Shown here: one piece after another, positions 8,983 to 18,499 of the stretch | Numbering within the stretch: position 1 is the stretch's first letter | Layout: every line of letters begins with the position of its first letter | NCBI GenBank assembly: GCA_938009275.1 | Contig: CALLHY010000024.1 | Span: 1-64,000, forward strand | Direction of reading: 5' to 3' | From: an uncultured bacterium | GTDB lineage: Bacteria; Cloacimonadota; Cloacimonadia; Cloacimonadales; Cloacimonadaceae | Length of the DNA: 64,000 nt | Program-made: the position numbers and the translations under genes | Notes under the pieces: generated by a model | The model's input: the letters and a program-made list of their open reading frames with translations, nothing else | What the model was told of the DNA's origin: nothing | Databases searched by the model: none

Positions 8983-11900
8983 ATGCGTAAATATGCATTG
9001 ATCCTACTATTGGTAATGCTGCTTGGAACAGCATTCTTGAATGCGGCTACAACCGGTCGTTTAGCAGTTCGTGTTCGAGATGGACAAGGGCGAGCCGTGG
9101 AATTTGTAAACATCGTAGTGATGCAAGGAACTCAGCGCATCACAGGCGGTCAAACCAACGCCAAAGGCACGGCGATAATCATAAACATACCTCCGGGTCT
9201 TTACACGGTTAAGTTTTCCCTAATCGGTTACGAAGAAGTGATTGTTAGGGATGTAAGGATACAAGTTGACCAAACTGCAAATCTATCTCCAATATTGAAT
9301 AGAGCAGGCGTGCGCTTGTCATCGGTGGTTGTTCAAGCAACTGAGGACAAGGTTGAAAGAGACCGAGTTGGTTCTGCTAAACAGATTGAGATGGATAGAA
9401 TGTCTGACACAGCAGTCAGCGACATTGCCGGAATCATTTCACTTCAAGCAGGTGTTACCAACATTGGTGGTGAGCTTCATATCCGTGGTGGTCGTGCTAA
9501 CGAAGTGAACTACACTGTGGACGGTATGAGTGTTTCTGACCCTGTTGATGGTGGCGCAACGCTCCAAGTAGATACAGATGCTATTAGCGACATGAAAGTT
9601 ATGACCGGTGGTTTTCCTGCAGAATATGGCAATGCCCAATCTGGCGTGGTGAATATTGTTACCAAAGATGGTGACCCATTCTTCTCGGGTAAATTGGAGT
9701 ATCAAACTGACAGGTTCCACAGCGAAAACCGGAATTCTGACGTAGTAAAGTTTGCAATTGGCGGACCGGTTGTTCCTTTCGGCAGCCCCGAGCTAAAAGA
9801 AAGATTTACTTTCTATTTGAACGGTGCCGGCGAATGGCTTGATGGAAGAATGAAAGACTATTACATATCTGACCCTAATAATGACTTCTACCTTAATGGC
9901 AGAAGCCTCTTGGATGCAGAATACTCTCCTTACAACCCCTATGAGGGTCGTGGCAACTTCTTAGGAGCAGACATTGGGAATAGGAACTATAACGCTTATA
10001 ATGTGAATCTAAAAAGTAAGTATGTTCTAAGTCCCGGTCAGCACGTAACGTTTGCTGCCCGAGGAGACAGAAGCTACAATAAACCTTTCAGCTATGCCTG
10101 GCGTTTTGCCGATCAGCATTATGCCGAAGATGAAACCACACAAAAGCAGTTCATTACTACTTATGATCACGTGTTTAATTCCAGTATGAACCTAAAAGTT
10201 AAGGCAAGTTATTATCAGAAAGATAGCTACACTGGCCCAAAAGGGATAGACAGGGACAACTATTTTTATTGGGTGATAGATCCCAATTCCCCTCCCGCTA
10301 ACTACGCATTAATGGTTGGTCAGGAAAACTACGGTTATTCTACTGTAGACTTTAACGATGATGGTGTGTTTGACTTTGGCTTTAATCCTGCTTCTGATTG
10401 GGTGTACTCATTACAAGGCATGGAACTCCCTCGTAATATTTCCGGTTTTGTTGCCCCAGGCACTATCTACCCGAATTATGTGGATGACACTACTTCCACT
10501 ATTAGTGCAAGGGGAGATTTTGAGTGGCAGATTAATGAAACCCATCTGGCAAAAACTGGACTCGAAATCATTAAGCATAACATTAAGAAAGACCAGCTTC
10601 AAAGCTTTTTAACAATATATGAAGACCGTAGACAGAACTATCTTCGTGGGATATTCGATATACGGCAGTATGACTTTGCAGACTATCAAGCATACATTAA
10701 TGGAACCGGAAGCTTACCAGATGCCCTGTATGACATTATCCCTAAGGAAGATGTTCCTACTACTACTGCTGACTTAGTTGCGGTGTACAAGCCTATTCAT
10801 TATTTTAATGCTGCCAAAGCAGCAGCTGGAAAAAGAGACGGTTATCAAGCAGATCCGTGGCAGATGGCCTATTATCTCCAAGACAAAATGGAATGGCAGG
10901 GCATGATTGTTAATGCCGGCTTGCGTTTTGACTTTTGGTATCTCGGAAAGGAATACTCCATTGCTCAAGATAATGGAACCTTTTCTCCCAGAAGCTTTGA
11001 TAGCTCTGATCGTTTCCAGATGATGGTATCTCCACGTTTGGGCGTATCACATCCAATCACAGAGAGAGACGTATTGCGTTTCGCTTATAACTATCAGAAT
11101 CAATTGCCTCAGATGCAATTTATCTTCACCAGTAAAACTCCTCAAGATGCGAACTTGCAGGGTGCCATAAACGTTGGTAATCCCAGCTTGGAACCTCAGA
11201 TCACCGTTACCTATGAAGTCGGTCTTTCACATCAGTTAAGTGATGACTATGTAATAGATATGACTGCTTACTACAAGAATTTGTACAACTATGTCAGTAC
11301 CAAAAAGGAACGTAAGCTTGGTGAAGAATCTATAGTATGGTACAAGTTTATCTCCGAAGACTATGGCTCAGCACGTGGTATTGATATGCAGCTCGAAAAA
11401 CTGCTTTCGAACTTCAACACTTGGAGCATAGCCTACTCTTTGGCATGGGCGCAAGGCAATAACTCATACACAGTAATTCAAGATGAAGCTACCAATCTGC
11501 GCGAATTTCCTCTGGATTGGGATGTTCGTCACAATATGAGTGTGAACTATACATTTAGAATTGGCCGTGGAGAGGAATTCTTTATTCCCTTTACAGATCT
11601 TATTCTTCCGATGGATGATTTCGTTGCTAACTTCACTTGGAGCTATGCTTCCGGATCACCTTACACGCCACAAAGTATGGAAGGAAACAACAATTTCCTC
11701 GATACCAACAGCAAGAGAAAAGCGGCTTCACACTCCGCTAATCTCAGGCTTACCAAAGGTATACGCTTGCCAAGCAAAACCAGTATGAGAATATATCTCG
11801 AGGTTGAAAACATCTTCAAGAAAACAAACATAAACAGCGTTTACGCCAAAACTGGTTCTCCTTACGATAATGGAGAAAACTTGGAAGATACCCAACTTGG

Positions 11901-12006
11901 CTACGTTTTCCCAGAAGTGGAATACACTCATGGGATGTCAGTAAATGATCCATCCAATATTAATGACTTCCGGGGTATCACCTTCGGCGTCATATTCAAT
12001 TTCTAA
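8983..12006 (+). CDS. TonB-dependent receptor with carboxypeptidase-regulatory-like N-domain
   Basis: About 1007 residues. A signal peptide (residues 1-22, ending FLNA) is followed by a CarboxypepD-reg-like beta domain (about 25-105), a plug domain (about 120-235; IRGGRANEVNYTVDGMSV, then GFPAEYGNAQSGVVNIVTK) and a large beta barrel ending in phenylalanine (GITFGVIFNF). Such receptors import substrates across the outer membrane using TonB energy. Substrate is unknown. The start at 8983 is set by GGGAGG at 8970-8975. It is unusual in being co-transcribed with its own ExbB, ExbD and TonB and with PorV-type and sorted proteins. Confidence 0.92.
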   Translation: MRKYALILLLVMLLGTAFLNAATTGRLAVRVRDGQGRAVEFVNIVVMQGTQRITGGQTNAKGTAIIINIPPGLYTVKFSLIGYEEVIVRDVRIQVDQTANLSPILNRAGVRLSSVVVQATEDKVERDRVGSAKQIEMDRMSDTAVSDIAGIISLQAGVTNIGGELHIRGGRANEVNYTVDGMSVSDPVDGGATLQVDTDAISDMKVMTGGFPAEYGNAQSGVVNIVTKDGDPFFSGKLEYQTDRFHSENRNSDVVKFAIGGPVVPFGSPELKERFTFYLNGAGEWLDGRMKDYYISDPNNDFYLNGRSLLDAEYSPYNPYEGRGNFLGADIGNRNYNAYNVNLKSKYVLSPGQHVTFAARGDRSYNKPFSYAWRFADQHYAEDETTQKQFITTYDHVFNSSMNLKVKASYYQKDSYTGPKGIDRDNYFYWVIDPNSPPANYALMVGQENYGYSTVDFNDDGVFDFGFNPASDWVYSLQGMELPRNISGFVAPGTIYPNYVDDTTSTISARGDFEWQINETHLAKTGLEIIKHNIKKDQLQSFLTIYEDRRQNYLRGIFDIRQYDFADYQAYINGTGSLPDALYDIIPKEDVPTTTADLVAVYKPIHYFNAAKAAAGKRDGYQADPWQMAYYLQDKMEWQGMIVNAGLRFDFWYLGKEYSIAQDNGTFSPRSFDSSDRFQMMVSPRLGVSHPITERDVLRFAYNYQNQLPQMQFIFTSKTPQDANLQGAINVGNPSLEPQITVTYEVGLSHQLSDDYVIDMTAYYKNLYNYVSTKKERKLGEESIVWYKFISEDYGSARGIDMQLEKLLSNFNTWSIAYSLAWAQGNNSYTVIQDEATNLREFPLDWDVRHNMSVNYTFRIGRGEEFFIPFTDLILPMDDFVANFTWSYASGSPYTPQSMEGNNNFLDTNSKRKAASHSANLRLTKGIRLPSKTSMRIYLEVENIFKKTNINSVYAKTGSPYDNGENLEDTQLGYVFPEVEYTHGMSVNDPSNINDFRGITFGVIFNF

Positions 12007-12030
12007 ATTATTCCAAGGAGGAATTATAAA

Positions 12031-12771
12031 ATGAGAAAGTTCTCGTTGATGATGCTAATAGTGTTGATGAGCCTCGTATTTACGAGTCTTGCTTACGCTG
12101 TGGAACAAGCTGCTCCGGCTGCCGGAAGTGGAATGGAAAGCTTTGCTGAGCTGGTGTTCGGCAGCGGTCTGGTGAAGTGGTTTAAAGACGGTGGCTGGGC
12201 TATGTGGCCTATCCTGCTTGTTACAATATATGGTTTAGCCTACGTAATCTGGAAGTTCATTGCCTTGCTAACTGGCAAGGTAAATCTGAACAACTTCCTT
12301 GGTAAAGTACTTCCCCTCATTAAAGACAAGAAGTACAAAGAAGCTCTTGAAATTGCTCAGAAAGCCCGCGGACCTGTGGCATCAATCGTGTATGCCGGTT
12401 TATTAAAAGCAGATAAGGGTGTTACAGCTGTAGAAAAAGCCATAGAGAACGCAGCCATGATTGAAATGAGTTTCCTTGAAAAGGGTTTCTTAGAACTTTC
12501 TACCGCTATAACCCTTGCCCCCATGTTGGGATTCCTGGGTACGGTGTCCGGTATGATCAGTGCTTTCGATGCTATCGCAGCTGCTCGTGCGGTGGATGCA
12601 ACTATTGTTGCAAGCGGTATAAAAATTGCTCTTATTACAACTCAAGCGGGCTTGATAGTGGCTATCCCCGTGCAGTTCTTTAACAATTTATTCGTTACCA
12701 TGGTGGATCGCCAGGTTATAGACATGCAACGCGCTTCCGAGAAAGTAATTGAAGCCCTGATCGAAGCATAG
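12031..12771 (+). CDS. MotA/TolQ/ExbB proton-channel protein
   Basis: A 246-residue inner-membrane subunit of an Exb/Tol motor. A signal-like segment (1-23) precedes the channel protein; predicted membrane segments are at about 57-79, 155-178 and 198-222. The conserved LAPMLGFLGTVSGMISAF and ITTQAGLIVAIP blocks are those of ExbB/TolQ, whose pentamer surrounds an ExbD dimer. The cleavable-looking N-terminal extension is common in ExbB of marine and FCB bacteria. AAGGAGGA precedes the ATG. Downstream ExbD, ExbD and TonB genes show this is the ExbB type. Confidence 0.92.
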   Translation: MRKFSLMMLIVLMSLVFTSLAYAVEQAAPAAGSGMESFAELVFGSGLVKWFKDGGWAMWPILLVTIYGLAYVIWKFIALLTGKVNLNNFLGKVLPLIKDKKYKEALEIAQKARGPVASIVYAGLLKADKGVTAVEKAIENAAMIEMSFLEKGFLELSTAITLAPMLGFLGTVSGMISAFDAIAAARAVDATIVASGIKIALITTQAGLIVAIPVQFFNNLFVTMVDRQVIDMQRASEKVIEALIEA

Positions 12772-12779
12772 GGGGATAA

Positions 12780-13205
12780 ATGAAAATCGGTCGTAAAAGG
12801 AAGGGAAAAGCCGAGATACCGACTTCGTCGATGTCCGATATAGCCTTCCTGCTGATCATCTTCTTTATGGCGACAACTAAGTTTGACGTGAAAGAAGGGA
12901 TTAAGATAGTGCTGCCACAGGCAACCGAGAAGCAAGAGAATCAGGTGCAGTCTCTTACCTTAACAGAGAAAGAGATGACCAGATTGCAGATCTTGGCTGA
13001 TGGGCAGATAGTGGTGAACAAGGAAGCCCCCCGCACGATAGAAAGCGGGGAACTGGACGCCTTGATTCAACAGAAAGTAAAAGAAAACCAGGATATGATT
13101 TTCAAGGTTATCACCGACCGTGAAGCTAAGTATAGCGAAATGGTTAGAGTGGTAGACCGGCTTAAAGCTGCGAAAATCGAGAAAATATCCTTATCGACGA
13201 ATTAG
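12780..13205 (+). CDS. ExbD/TolR-family protein, first copy
   Basis: A 141-residue protein with one membrane segment at about residues 19-37. It carries the channel aspartate in SSMSDIAFLLIIFFM and a periplasmic domain that ends KAAKIEKISLST. With ExbB it uses the proton gradient to energise TonB. It begins 8 bases after exbB behind GGGGGAT and is followed 8 bases later by a second ExbD. The two copies differ markedly after the membrane segment, so they probably form a heterodimer or serve different partners (inference). Confidence 0.92.
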   Translation: MKIGRKRKGKAEIPTSSMSDIAFLLIIFFMATTKFDVKEGIKIVLPQATEKQENQVQSLTLTEKEMTRLQILADGQIVVNKEAPRTIESGELDALIQQKVKENQDMIFKVITDREAKYSEMVRVVDRLKAAKIEKISLSTN

Positions 13206-13213
13206 GAGTATAG

Positions 13214-13648
13214 ATGGCTGTCATAAAAACAAAAAAGAATCGCGATGCCTTTATACCAACAAGTTCAATGTCTGATATTGCGTTTTTGCTGCTGTTGTTC
13301 TTCATGGTATCCACAGTGTTTGTTCAGGAGAAGAAGTTCTGGGTGGAACGCGAAAGATGGCCTATAGCCGAAAGTATTGAGCGGATCCCCCGTAATCATA
13401 CCACTACTATCTACGTAATGCGGGATGAGACTATCCTGATAGACGATGTTCCAACCCGAATAGAATCTGCGGAAGATGTGTTTGTTTCCACTACATTAGT
13501 TAGGAAAAAAACAGACGATCCAGATTTAGTAGTATGTTTCAGGACAGATAGAGATACCAAGTATGGCGTAATGTCAGACGTTATGAGACAGCTTCAAGAC
13601 GCAAACACGTTAGTGGTTGCATTTGAAACTCAACAACGGCAAAACTAA
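13214..13648 (+). CDS. ExbD/TolR-family protein, second copy
   Basis: A 144-residue paralogue of the preceding protein. The membrane segment repeats the motif SSMSDIAFLLLLFFM with the proton-carrying aspartate, but the periplasmic part is distinct (VQEKKFWVERERWPIAE and onward). Paired ExbD genes behind one ExbB are known from Bacteroidota and other FCB bacteria. AGGAG lies just before the ATG. It is followed by the TonB gene after 11 bases. Confidence 0.9.
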   Translation: MAVIKTKKNRDAFIPTSSMSDIAFLLLLFFMVSTVFVQEKKFWVERERWPIAESIERIPRNHTTTIYVMRDETILIDDVPTRIESAEDVFVSTTLVRKKTDDPDLVVCFRTDRDTKYGVMSDVMRQLQDANTLVVAFETQQRQN

Positions 13649-13659
13649 AGGCGGATAAG

Positions 13660-14295
13660 ATGATGATGCAAACAAATGACTGGAAAGACATTGCCAACGC
13701 TCAGTTTGGCAAAGCCTTGGCCTTATCCTTAACCTTACTGATCTTTGGGATGATGGTCACCCCGAAAATCGAAGTTCGCAAGCAGGTTTTTAAAGCCGAG
13801 CAAATGGAACTGGTAGACATTCCCATGGAAGAGCGCGAGAAGATTGAGCCTCCAGAAACAGAGGTCAACATCGATGTTAGTTTTGAGATTAGCGATGATT
13901 TGGGTACGCAAGAAGTGGACATGGCAAGCTTCGAACAAGCCATTTCCCAGATGGGTAATATCTACAGCACAAGTGCTTCGTCCATGAATCAAGGTGTTGA
14001 TGACAGACCTGTAAACTTTGTTGCCTATGATGACCCTCCTGTTGTCATCGGAACCATAGCTCCAGAATATCCAGAGTTTGCTAAGAGGGCTAAGCAACAA
14101 GGAACAGTAGTACTGGAAGTGGAAGTACTAAAAGATGGCAGTGTACGAAACATAGTTGTTAAGAGATCTGTCCCTGGCGGATTAGATGAAGCTGCCATAG
14201 CAGCGGTTAGAAAAGTTAAGTTTCAGCCTGGGCGTAGTAGCGGACAGCCAGTTGACTGTCTGGTAATAATCCCGGTAGAATTTAAATTGAACTAA
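13660..14295 (+). CDS. TonB-family energy transducer
   Basis: A 211-residue protein with a short cytoplasmic tail, one membrane anchor at about 18-35 (ALALSLTLLIFGMMVTP), an acidic/proline-poor linker and a C-terminal TonB domain at about 121-211. The domain shows APEYPEFAKRAKQQGTVVLEV, LDEAAIAAVRKVKFQP and a final VIIPVEFKLN strand. It transmits ExbBD energy to the TonB box or plug of outer-membrane receptors. The linker lacks the long proline-lysine repeats of enterobacterial TonB. Three ATG codons occur in a row at 13660-13668; AAAGGCGG upstream fits any of them. Confidence 0.92.
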   Translation: MMMQTNDWKDIANAQFGKALALSLTLLIFGMMVTPKIEVRKQVFKAEQMELVDIPMEEREKIEPPETEVNIDVSFEISDDLGTQEVDMASFEQAISQMGNIYSTSASSMNQGVDDRPVNFVAYDDPPVVIGTIAPEYPEFAKRAKQQGTVVLEVEVLKDGSVRNIVVKRSVPGGLDEAAIAAVRKVKFQPGRSSGQPVDCLVIIPVEFKLN

Positions 14296-14309
14296 ATTGG
14301 GAGTGTTTC

Positions 14310-17300
14310 ATGAAGTTGAATAGAATTGGAATCTGCCTTAGCCTTATGCTGCTCGTAGCAGTGTGTCCGATTTTTGCGGCTAAAGCAGTTCCATCAACTG
14401 GAACAAAGAAATTAGACTTATCGAAGTTTCATAATGTTGGCAATATATGGTTGCGCGTTAGTAACTACGGTTTCTTTGGTTCTGGAGACGATGTCGTTCC
14501 GCAATACCCATCTCTTGAGTATCCCGGAGGAAGCGGCACCGACTACTTATATCAGGGAGCTTTGTGGTTTGGCGCGAAGAAGCAAAGGCGCAATACTTAC
14601 GGTAAAAAGATGTATTGGCCTGTTTATCCTCCAACAACCACAAACAACGAACCCATCCCACAGGATCATCCTGATTGGAATGCTTCCATGGTGGCAGTTC
14701 TGGATACACTGGTAACGGTTGGATTCGATGGCGATGATGATCTTTACGAATTTTTACCGGCATACAACCCGCTATTGGCGTCATATCCGGATATGTACGA
14801 TGCCTACGAGGCAAATAATCCATTCGATGGCGTTGCAACTGCGTCAACAAGATTTCATAGACGCGGCGTAGATGATGATGGTGACGGTAAAATTGACGAA
14901 GATATGGTTGGTTACACCTTCCCCTTCAGACAAAGCGCAGAATTGCCCACTCAATTCGACGAGTTTGGTGGTGCGTTCTTGCATACCCTGCCTAATAGTG
15001 CTTTCGGATTATTGAACGAGCCAGAAAACTTGGAAGTTTGGTTCCCCCTTGGTTTCCAAGAAATGGCGTTTGATAATTACCCGGCTCTATATCCAGTGAA
15101 CACCCCCGTTGATTACCTGTTTACAACACCCAGAGATGATGATGGTGATGGGAGACTGGACGAGGATGGAGCACCTGTTTCTGAGCAGGATTACATTGCG
15201 TATTATTACGATTTTTGCCCCTTTGATTCTCCCGGTGAACGTGACCATGGCTCAGCTAAAACACGAAACACTCACATACCGCTTGAAGTCCGCGTGCGGC
15301 AGATGAGCTATCAATGGAGCTTCGATTACATAAAGAACCTGGTCTTTGTCGAATTTAACATAACCAATATGCATAAAGAAGATGAGCTGATAGACTGCGC
15401 CATGGGCATATACATGGACTCAGACGTTGGCCCTCAAACCTGGGGGGCTGAAAAAGCTGCTGACGATAAATCGGGATACGTAAAGGGTTCAGGCTTCGAG
15501 TTTGCCTATACCTTTGATGCAGATTTCGATGGCGGCTTAAGCCCGGGTTACGTTGGTGCCCGTGTGTGTACTCCCGATCCTGAACAATTAAAGTTTCACT
15601 GCTGGTATTGGGAAGTTGGAAAAGGTCCTGACGACAGCAATCCACTTAATCTGACACCCACGACCAAAACAGCTAACGAGAAGTATTGGTTGTTAACCGG
15701 TCGAAATCCCAATCCCGATAAATACGAAGCTCTTCGCCCTGAGCTTGACAGTGCTACAGAATTTGAGCAACCCGTAGCCAATGATACCCGTTTCTTGTTC
15801 TCATTCTACGGTGCTCAACCTGGTACCACTGATTATGATGATCCTGAAAAAAGGTGGAATCTTGCTCCTGGTAAAACCATGAAGATCGTGGTTGCCCTTT
15901 TCCCCGGTGACTCATTGCCGGATTTGAAGAAATCAGCTAACCGGGCCAAACAGATTTATGGTACAGCACAAGACCTCTTAAGTGTGATAAAGCCAGACCT
16001 CTATCCTCACTATAATCCTCCAGAACCTCCTGAAATTCCCAAGCTCTACGCAGAAATTGTGGATGAAGGTGCTTCACGTATAGACTTGTACTGGGATAAC
16101 CGTTCTGAGTTCTATCAAGACGTCAATACAGTTCCAACTGCTATTATTGGCTGGCAGTATCCCGATTCTCCCCGTGTACCTGGACTGGATAGTGATCCTA
16201 ACCTATACCCCAATTGGGAAGGGATACCATTAGAATTTCAGCCCGATTACACTCTGCCATCAGATAAGATATTTAACAACCAGGCTATCGTAAATCCTTA
16301 TACTGCCTATCGTCTTCGCCATGATTTCCAGGGCTATAGCGTTTGGGGCAGAAGCGGTAGCGGTAGCCAGGAAGCATGGGAGATGGTGAAACGTTGGGAT
16401 AAAGTAGAGTCTCAGGACGAACTTGATGACTTTAACGTAAACATCAATTTCCCAGATGAGTATCGCGATTTTAGCGGTTACCTGGGTATTGATACAAGCT
16501 TGCCTAATAAGAACGCTTGGGTACCTGCTAACCTTAGCGATTATACAAAATTCTATCACTATGATAGCACTTTCAATTTGGTACCGCTCACTGCAACAGA
16601 TGATTTCTATGGCTTCCCAATATACGATCCCGATAAGGATTTTGGCGATCCTGCTTTGATTCTGGAAGCTCAGAATATCGATGCCACATATCCCGGTACT
16701 GACCAGTTCCAAATGCGTCAGACTTTGAAAGCCAGGCTGTTTAAGCATAGTAGTATGCGCACGGATATTTTCGATGAGCTATACGATCCCAAGCTTATTC
16801 CATTAGGTGGCATGGGCATCGTTGCCGATGAAGATCCTACTCCAGAAGCAATAGAGACGTTAAAGAGTCAAAGATTGGCCAGACGCTACTACAAGTCTGA
16901 GATCATGTATCCGCCCAAAGGCACCGAATACTATGTGGCTGTTTCAGCTTACGACAGAGGTATTCCATGGTTAGATATAAGCTACTTGGAATCTGGTAGA
17001 GATGCTGATGCAAACATGAAGGTGTTCTTCCCCGGCAGCGTTGCCAAAGAGCAGATGGATAACATAATGGTGATACCCAATCCATACATTGGAAGCAGCA
17101 AGTTTGATGGACGTCTTGAAAACGACCAAAAGGGTGATAAGAGCCGCAGGTTGTGGTTTGTGAATTTGCCCAGACGCTGTACCATTAGAGTATATACTTT
17201 GGCAGGCGATCTTGTGAAAGAACTGGATCATGAAGGTGACACAGAGACAGATATTATTACCATATCAAAAGCAAGCCCCTACAAAGGAATGGCTGCCAGC

Positions 17301-17426
17301 GGTATGCACTCTTGGAATCTATTGTCCAAGAATAACCAGATTATAGCCCCCGGAATTTACCTGTTCTCTGTGGAGAATAAAAACGACGGTAAGGTAAAAG
17401 TCGGCAAATTCGTAGTAGTGAAGTAG
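14310..17426 (+). CDS. large secreted protein with calcium-loop motifs and C-terminal FlgD/Por-type domain
   Basis: A 1038-residue protein with a signal peptide (1-24, ending IFAA). Two DDDGDGxxDED stretches (near residues 188 and 276) resemble calcium-binding loops. The last 120 residues (IMVIPNPYIG onwards, then RVYTLAGDLVKEL and GIYLFSVE) form a FlgD-Ig/Por-sorting-like domain, so export to the cell surface is likely. The centre is rich in aromatic and acidic residues and matches no family I can name. It sits between TonB and a PorV-like gene, with 10-14 base gaps, and GGGAG precedes the ATG. A role as a surface partner of the receptor is inference. Confidence 0.8.
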   Translation: MKLNRIGICLSLMLLVAVCPIFAAKAVPSTGTKKLDLSKFHNVGNIWLRVSNYGFFGSGDDVVPQYPSLEYPGGSGTDYLYQGALWFGAKKQRRNTYGKKMYWPVYPPTTTNNEPIPQDHPDWNASMVAVLDTLVTVGFDGDDDLYEFLPAYNPLLASYPDMYDAYEANNPFDGVATASTRFHRRGVDDDGDGKIDEDMVGYTFPFRQSAELPTQFDEFGGAFLHTLPNSAFGLLNEPENLEVWFPLGFQEMAFDNYPALYPVNTPVDYLFTTPRDDDGDGRLDEDGAPVSEQDYIAYYYDFCPFDSPGERDHGSAKTRNTHIPLEVRVRQMSYQWSFDYIKNLVFVEFNITNMHKEDELIDCAMGIYMDSDVGPQTWGAEKAADDKSGYVKGSGFEFAYTFDADFDGGLSPGYVGARVCTPDPEQLKFHCWYWEVGKGPDDSNPLNLTPTTKTANEKYWLLTGRNPNPDKYEALRPELDSATEFEQPVANDTRFLFSFYGAQPGTTDYDDPEKRWNLAPGKTMKIVVALFPGDSLPDLKKSANRAKQIYGTAQDLLSVIKPDLYPHYNPPEPPEIPKLYAEIVDEGASRIDLYWDNRSEFYQDVNTVPTAIIGWQYPDSPRVPGLDSDPNLYPNWEGIPLEFQPDYTLPSDKIFNNQAIVNPYTAYRLRHDFQGYSVWGRSGSGSQEAWEMVKRWDKVESQDELDDFNVNINFPDEYRDFSGYLGIDTSLPNKNAWVPANLSDYTKFYHYDSTFNLVPLTATDDFYGFPIYDPDKDFGDPALILEAQNIDATYPGTDQFQMRQTLKARLFKHSSMRTDIFDELYDPKLIPLGGMGIVADEDPTPEAIETLKSQRLARRYYKSEIMYPPKGTEYYVAVSAYDRGIPWLDISYLESGRDADANMKVFFPGSVAKEQMDNIMVIPNPYIGSSKFDGRLENDQKGDKSRRLWFVNLPRRCTIRVYTLAGDLVKELDHEGDTETDIITISKASPYKGMAASGMHSWNLLSKNNQIIAPGIYLFSVENKNDGKVKVGKFVVVK

Positions 17427-17436
17427 GAGAATAATT

Positions 17437-18468
17437 ATGAAAAAAGTATTAATTCCGATGCTTACACTCGCCATTCTGTTATTGCCGATTATATTATCTG
17501 CAAAGCCGTTTGGTAAAACTGGAACGGTTGGTCTGCAGTTCTTAAAGCTGGGTGTTGACGCTCGAGCCATCGGTATGGGTGAAGCCTATACTGCTGTTTC
17601 AGACGACATTTCATCCGTATATTGGAATGTAGCCGGATTAGCTCCGGCATATCAGAAGCAGGTATTCTTCTCTCACACGAATTGGCCAGCAGACATAATG
17701 CAAGAGTTCGCGGCAGCGTCTTTCACCAATGGCGTATCCACTGTGGCAGTTTATGGTTCGGTGTTACACATGGATGATATGGACGTGACCGAAGAAGAGC
17801 CTTTCGGCCCAACCGGAGAAACATTTACCAATAGCGGGATAGCCATTGGCGCAGCTTATGGACAGCAGTTTACAGACAAGTTCTCGGCCGGATTTGGCGT
17901 TAAGTACCTCAGAGAGAACCTGTTTGTTTACGATGTGAATAGTTATGCATTTGATCTGGGTTCAATGTATAATACAGGGTGGAAAAACGTTAAGATAGGT
18001 ATGGCGCTTCGTAATTTTGGTCCTGACATTAGATATCGAGTAGATAACGATGAAGATGATCAGATTGATGAAGACCCATTTGATCTTTTCGATAATGATG
18101 GTGATGGTGCTGTGGATGAAGACAGTGCAGAACTTGATAGTAAGATACCGATGTCTTTTTCCTTAGGCATTAGTGGCGATATCATGCGTGACGAAATGAA
18201 TTATTGGATTGCGTCGATGCAGTTGGATAACGTTATAGACCGTTTAGAAACATGGAATGTGGGAACCGAGTATAAGATGGGTAACATCTTTTTCCGAGCC
18301 GGTTACCAGCTAAATTATGATGCCAATGGTTTCAGTGCCGGACTTGGTTGGCAAGTCCCCACCAGTCTTGGCATCTTTAACGTAGATTATGCATATACAG
18401 ATATGGGATACCTGTCCGAGAGTTTTATGAAAAGTGCTCATAGGGTATCGGTAAAATTAAGATACTAA
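17437..18468 (+). CDS. PorV/PorQ-family outer membrane protein with acidic insertion
   Basis: A 343-residue outer-membrane barrel with a signal peptide (1-22) and the family start GTVGLQFLKLGVDARAIGMGEAYTAVSDD. The PorV core DISSVYWNVAGLA follows. An insertion at about residues 202-230 is strikingly acidic and holds two DxDDQIDED / DNDGDGAVDED calcium-loop-like motifs, the same type as in the preceding protein. PorV of type IX secretion binds C-terminal sorting domains, and the next gene encodes a protein with such a domain, so a carrier role is a reasonable inference. AGGAGAA precedes the ATG. Confidence 0.85.
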   Translation: MKKVLIPMLTLAILLLPIILSAKPFGKTGTVGLQFLKLGVDARAIGMGEAYTAVSDDISSVYWNVAGLAPAYQKQVFFSHTNWPADIMQEFAAASFTNGVSTVAVYGSVLHMDDMDVTEEEPFGPTGETFTNSGIAIGAAYGQQFTDKFSAGFGVKYLRENLFVYDVNSYAFDLGSMYNTGWKNVKIGMALRNFGPDIRYRVDNDEDDQIDEDPFDLFDNDGDGAVDEDSAELDSKIPMSFSLGISGDIMRDEMNYWIASMQLDNVIDRLETWNVGTEYKMGNIFFRAGYQLNYDANGFSAGLGWQVPTSLGIFNVDYAYTDMGYLSESFMKSAHRVSVKLRY

Positions 18469-18499
18469 TGAAAGATTCGAATATGAATCAGGAGGAACA

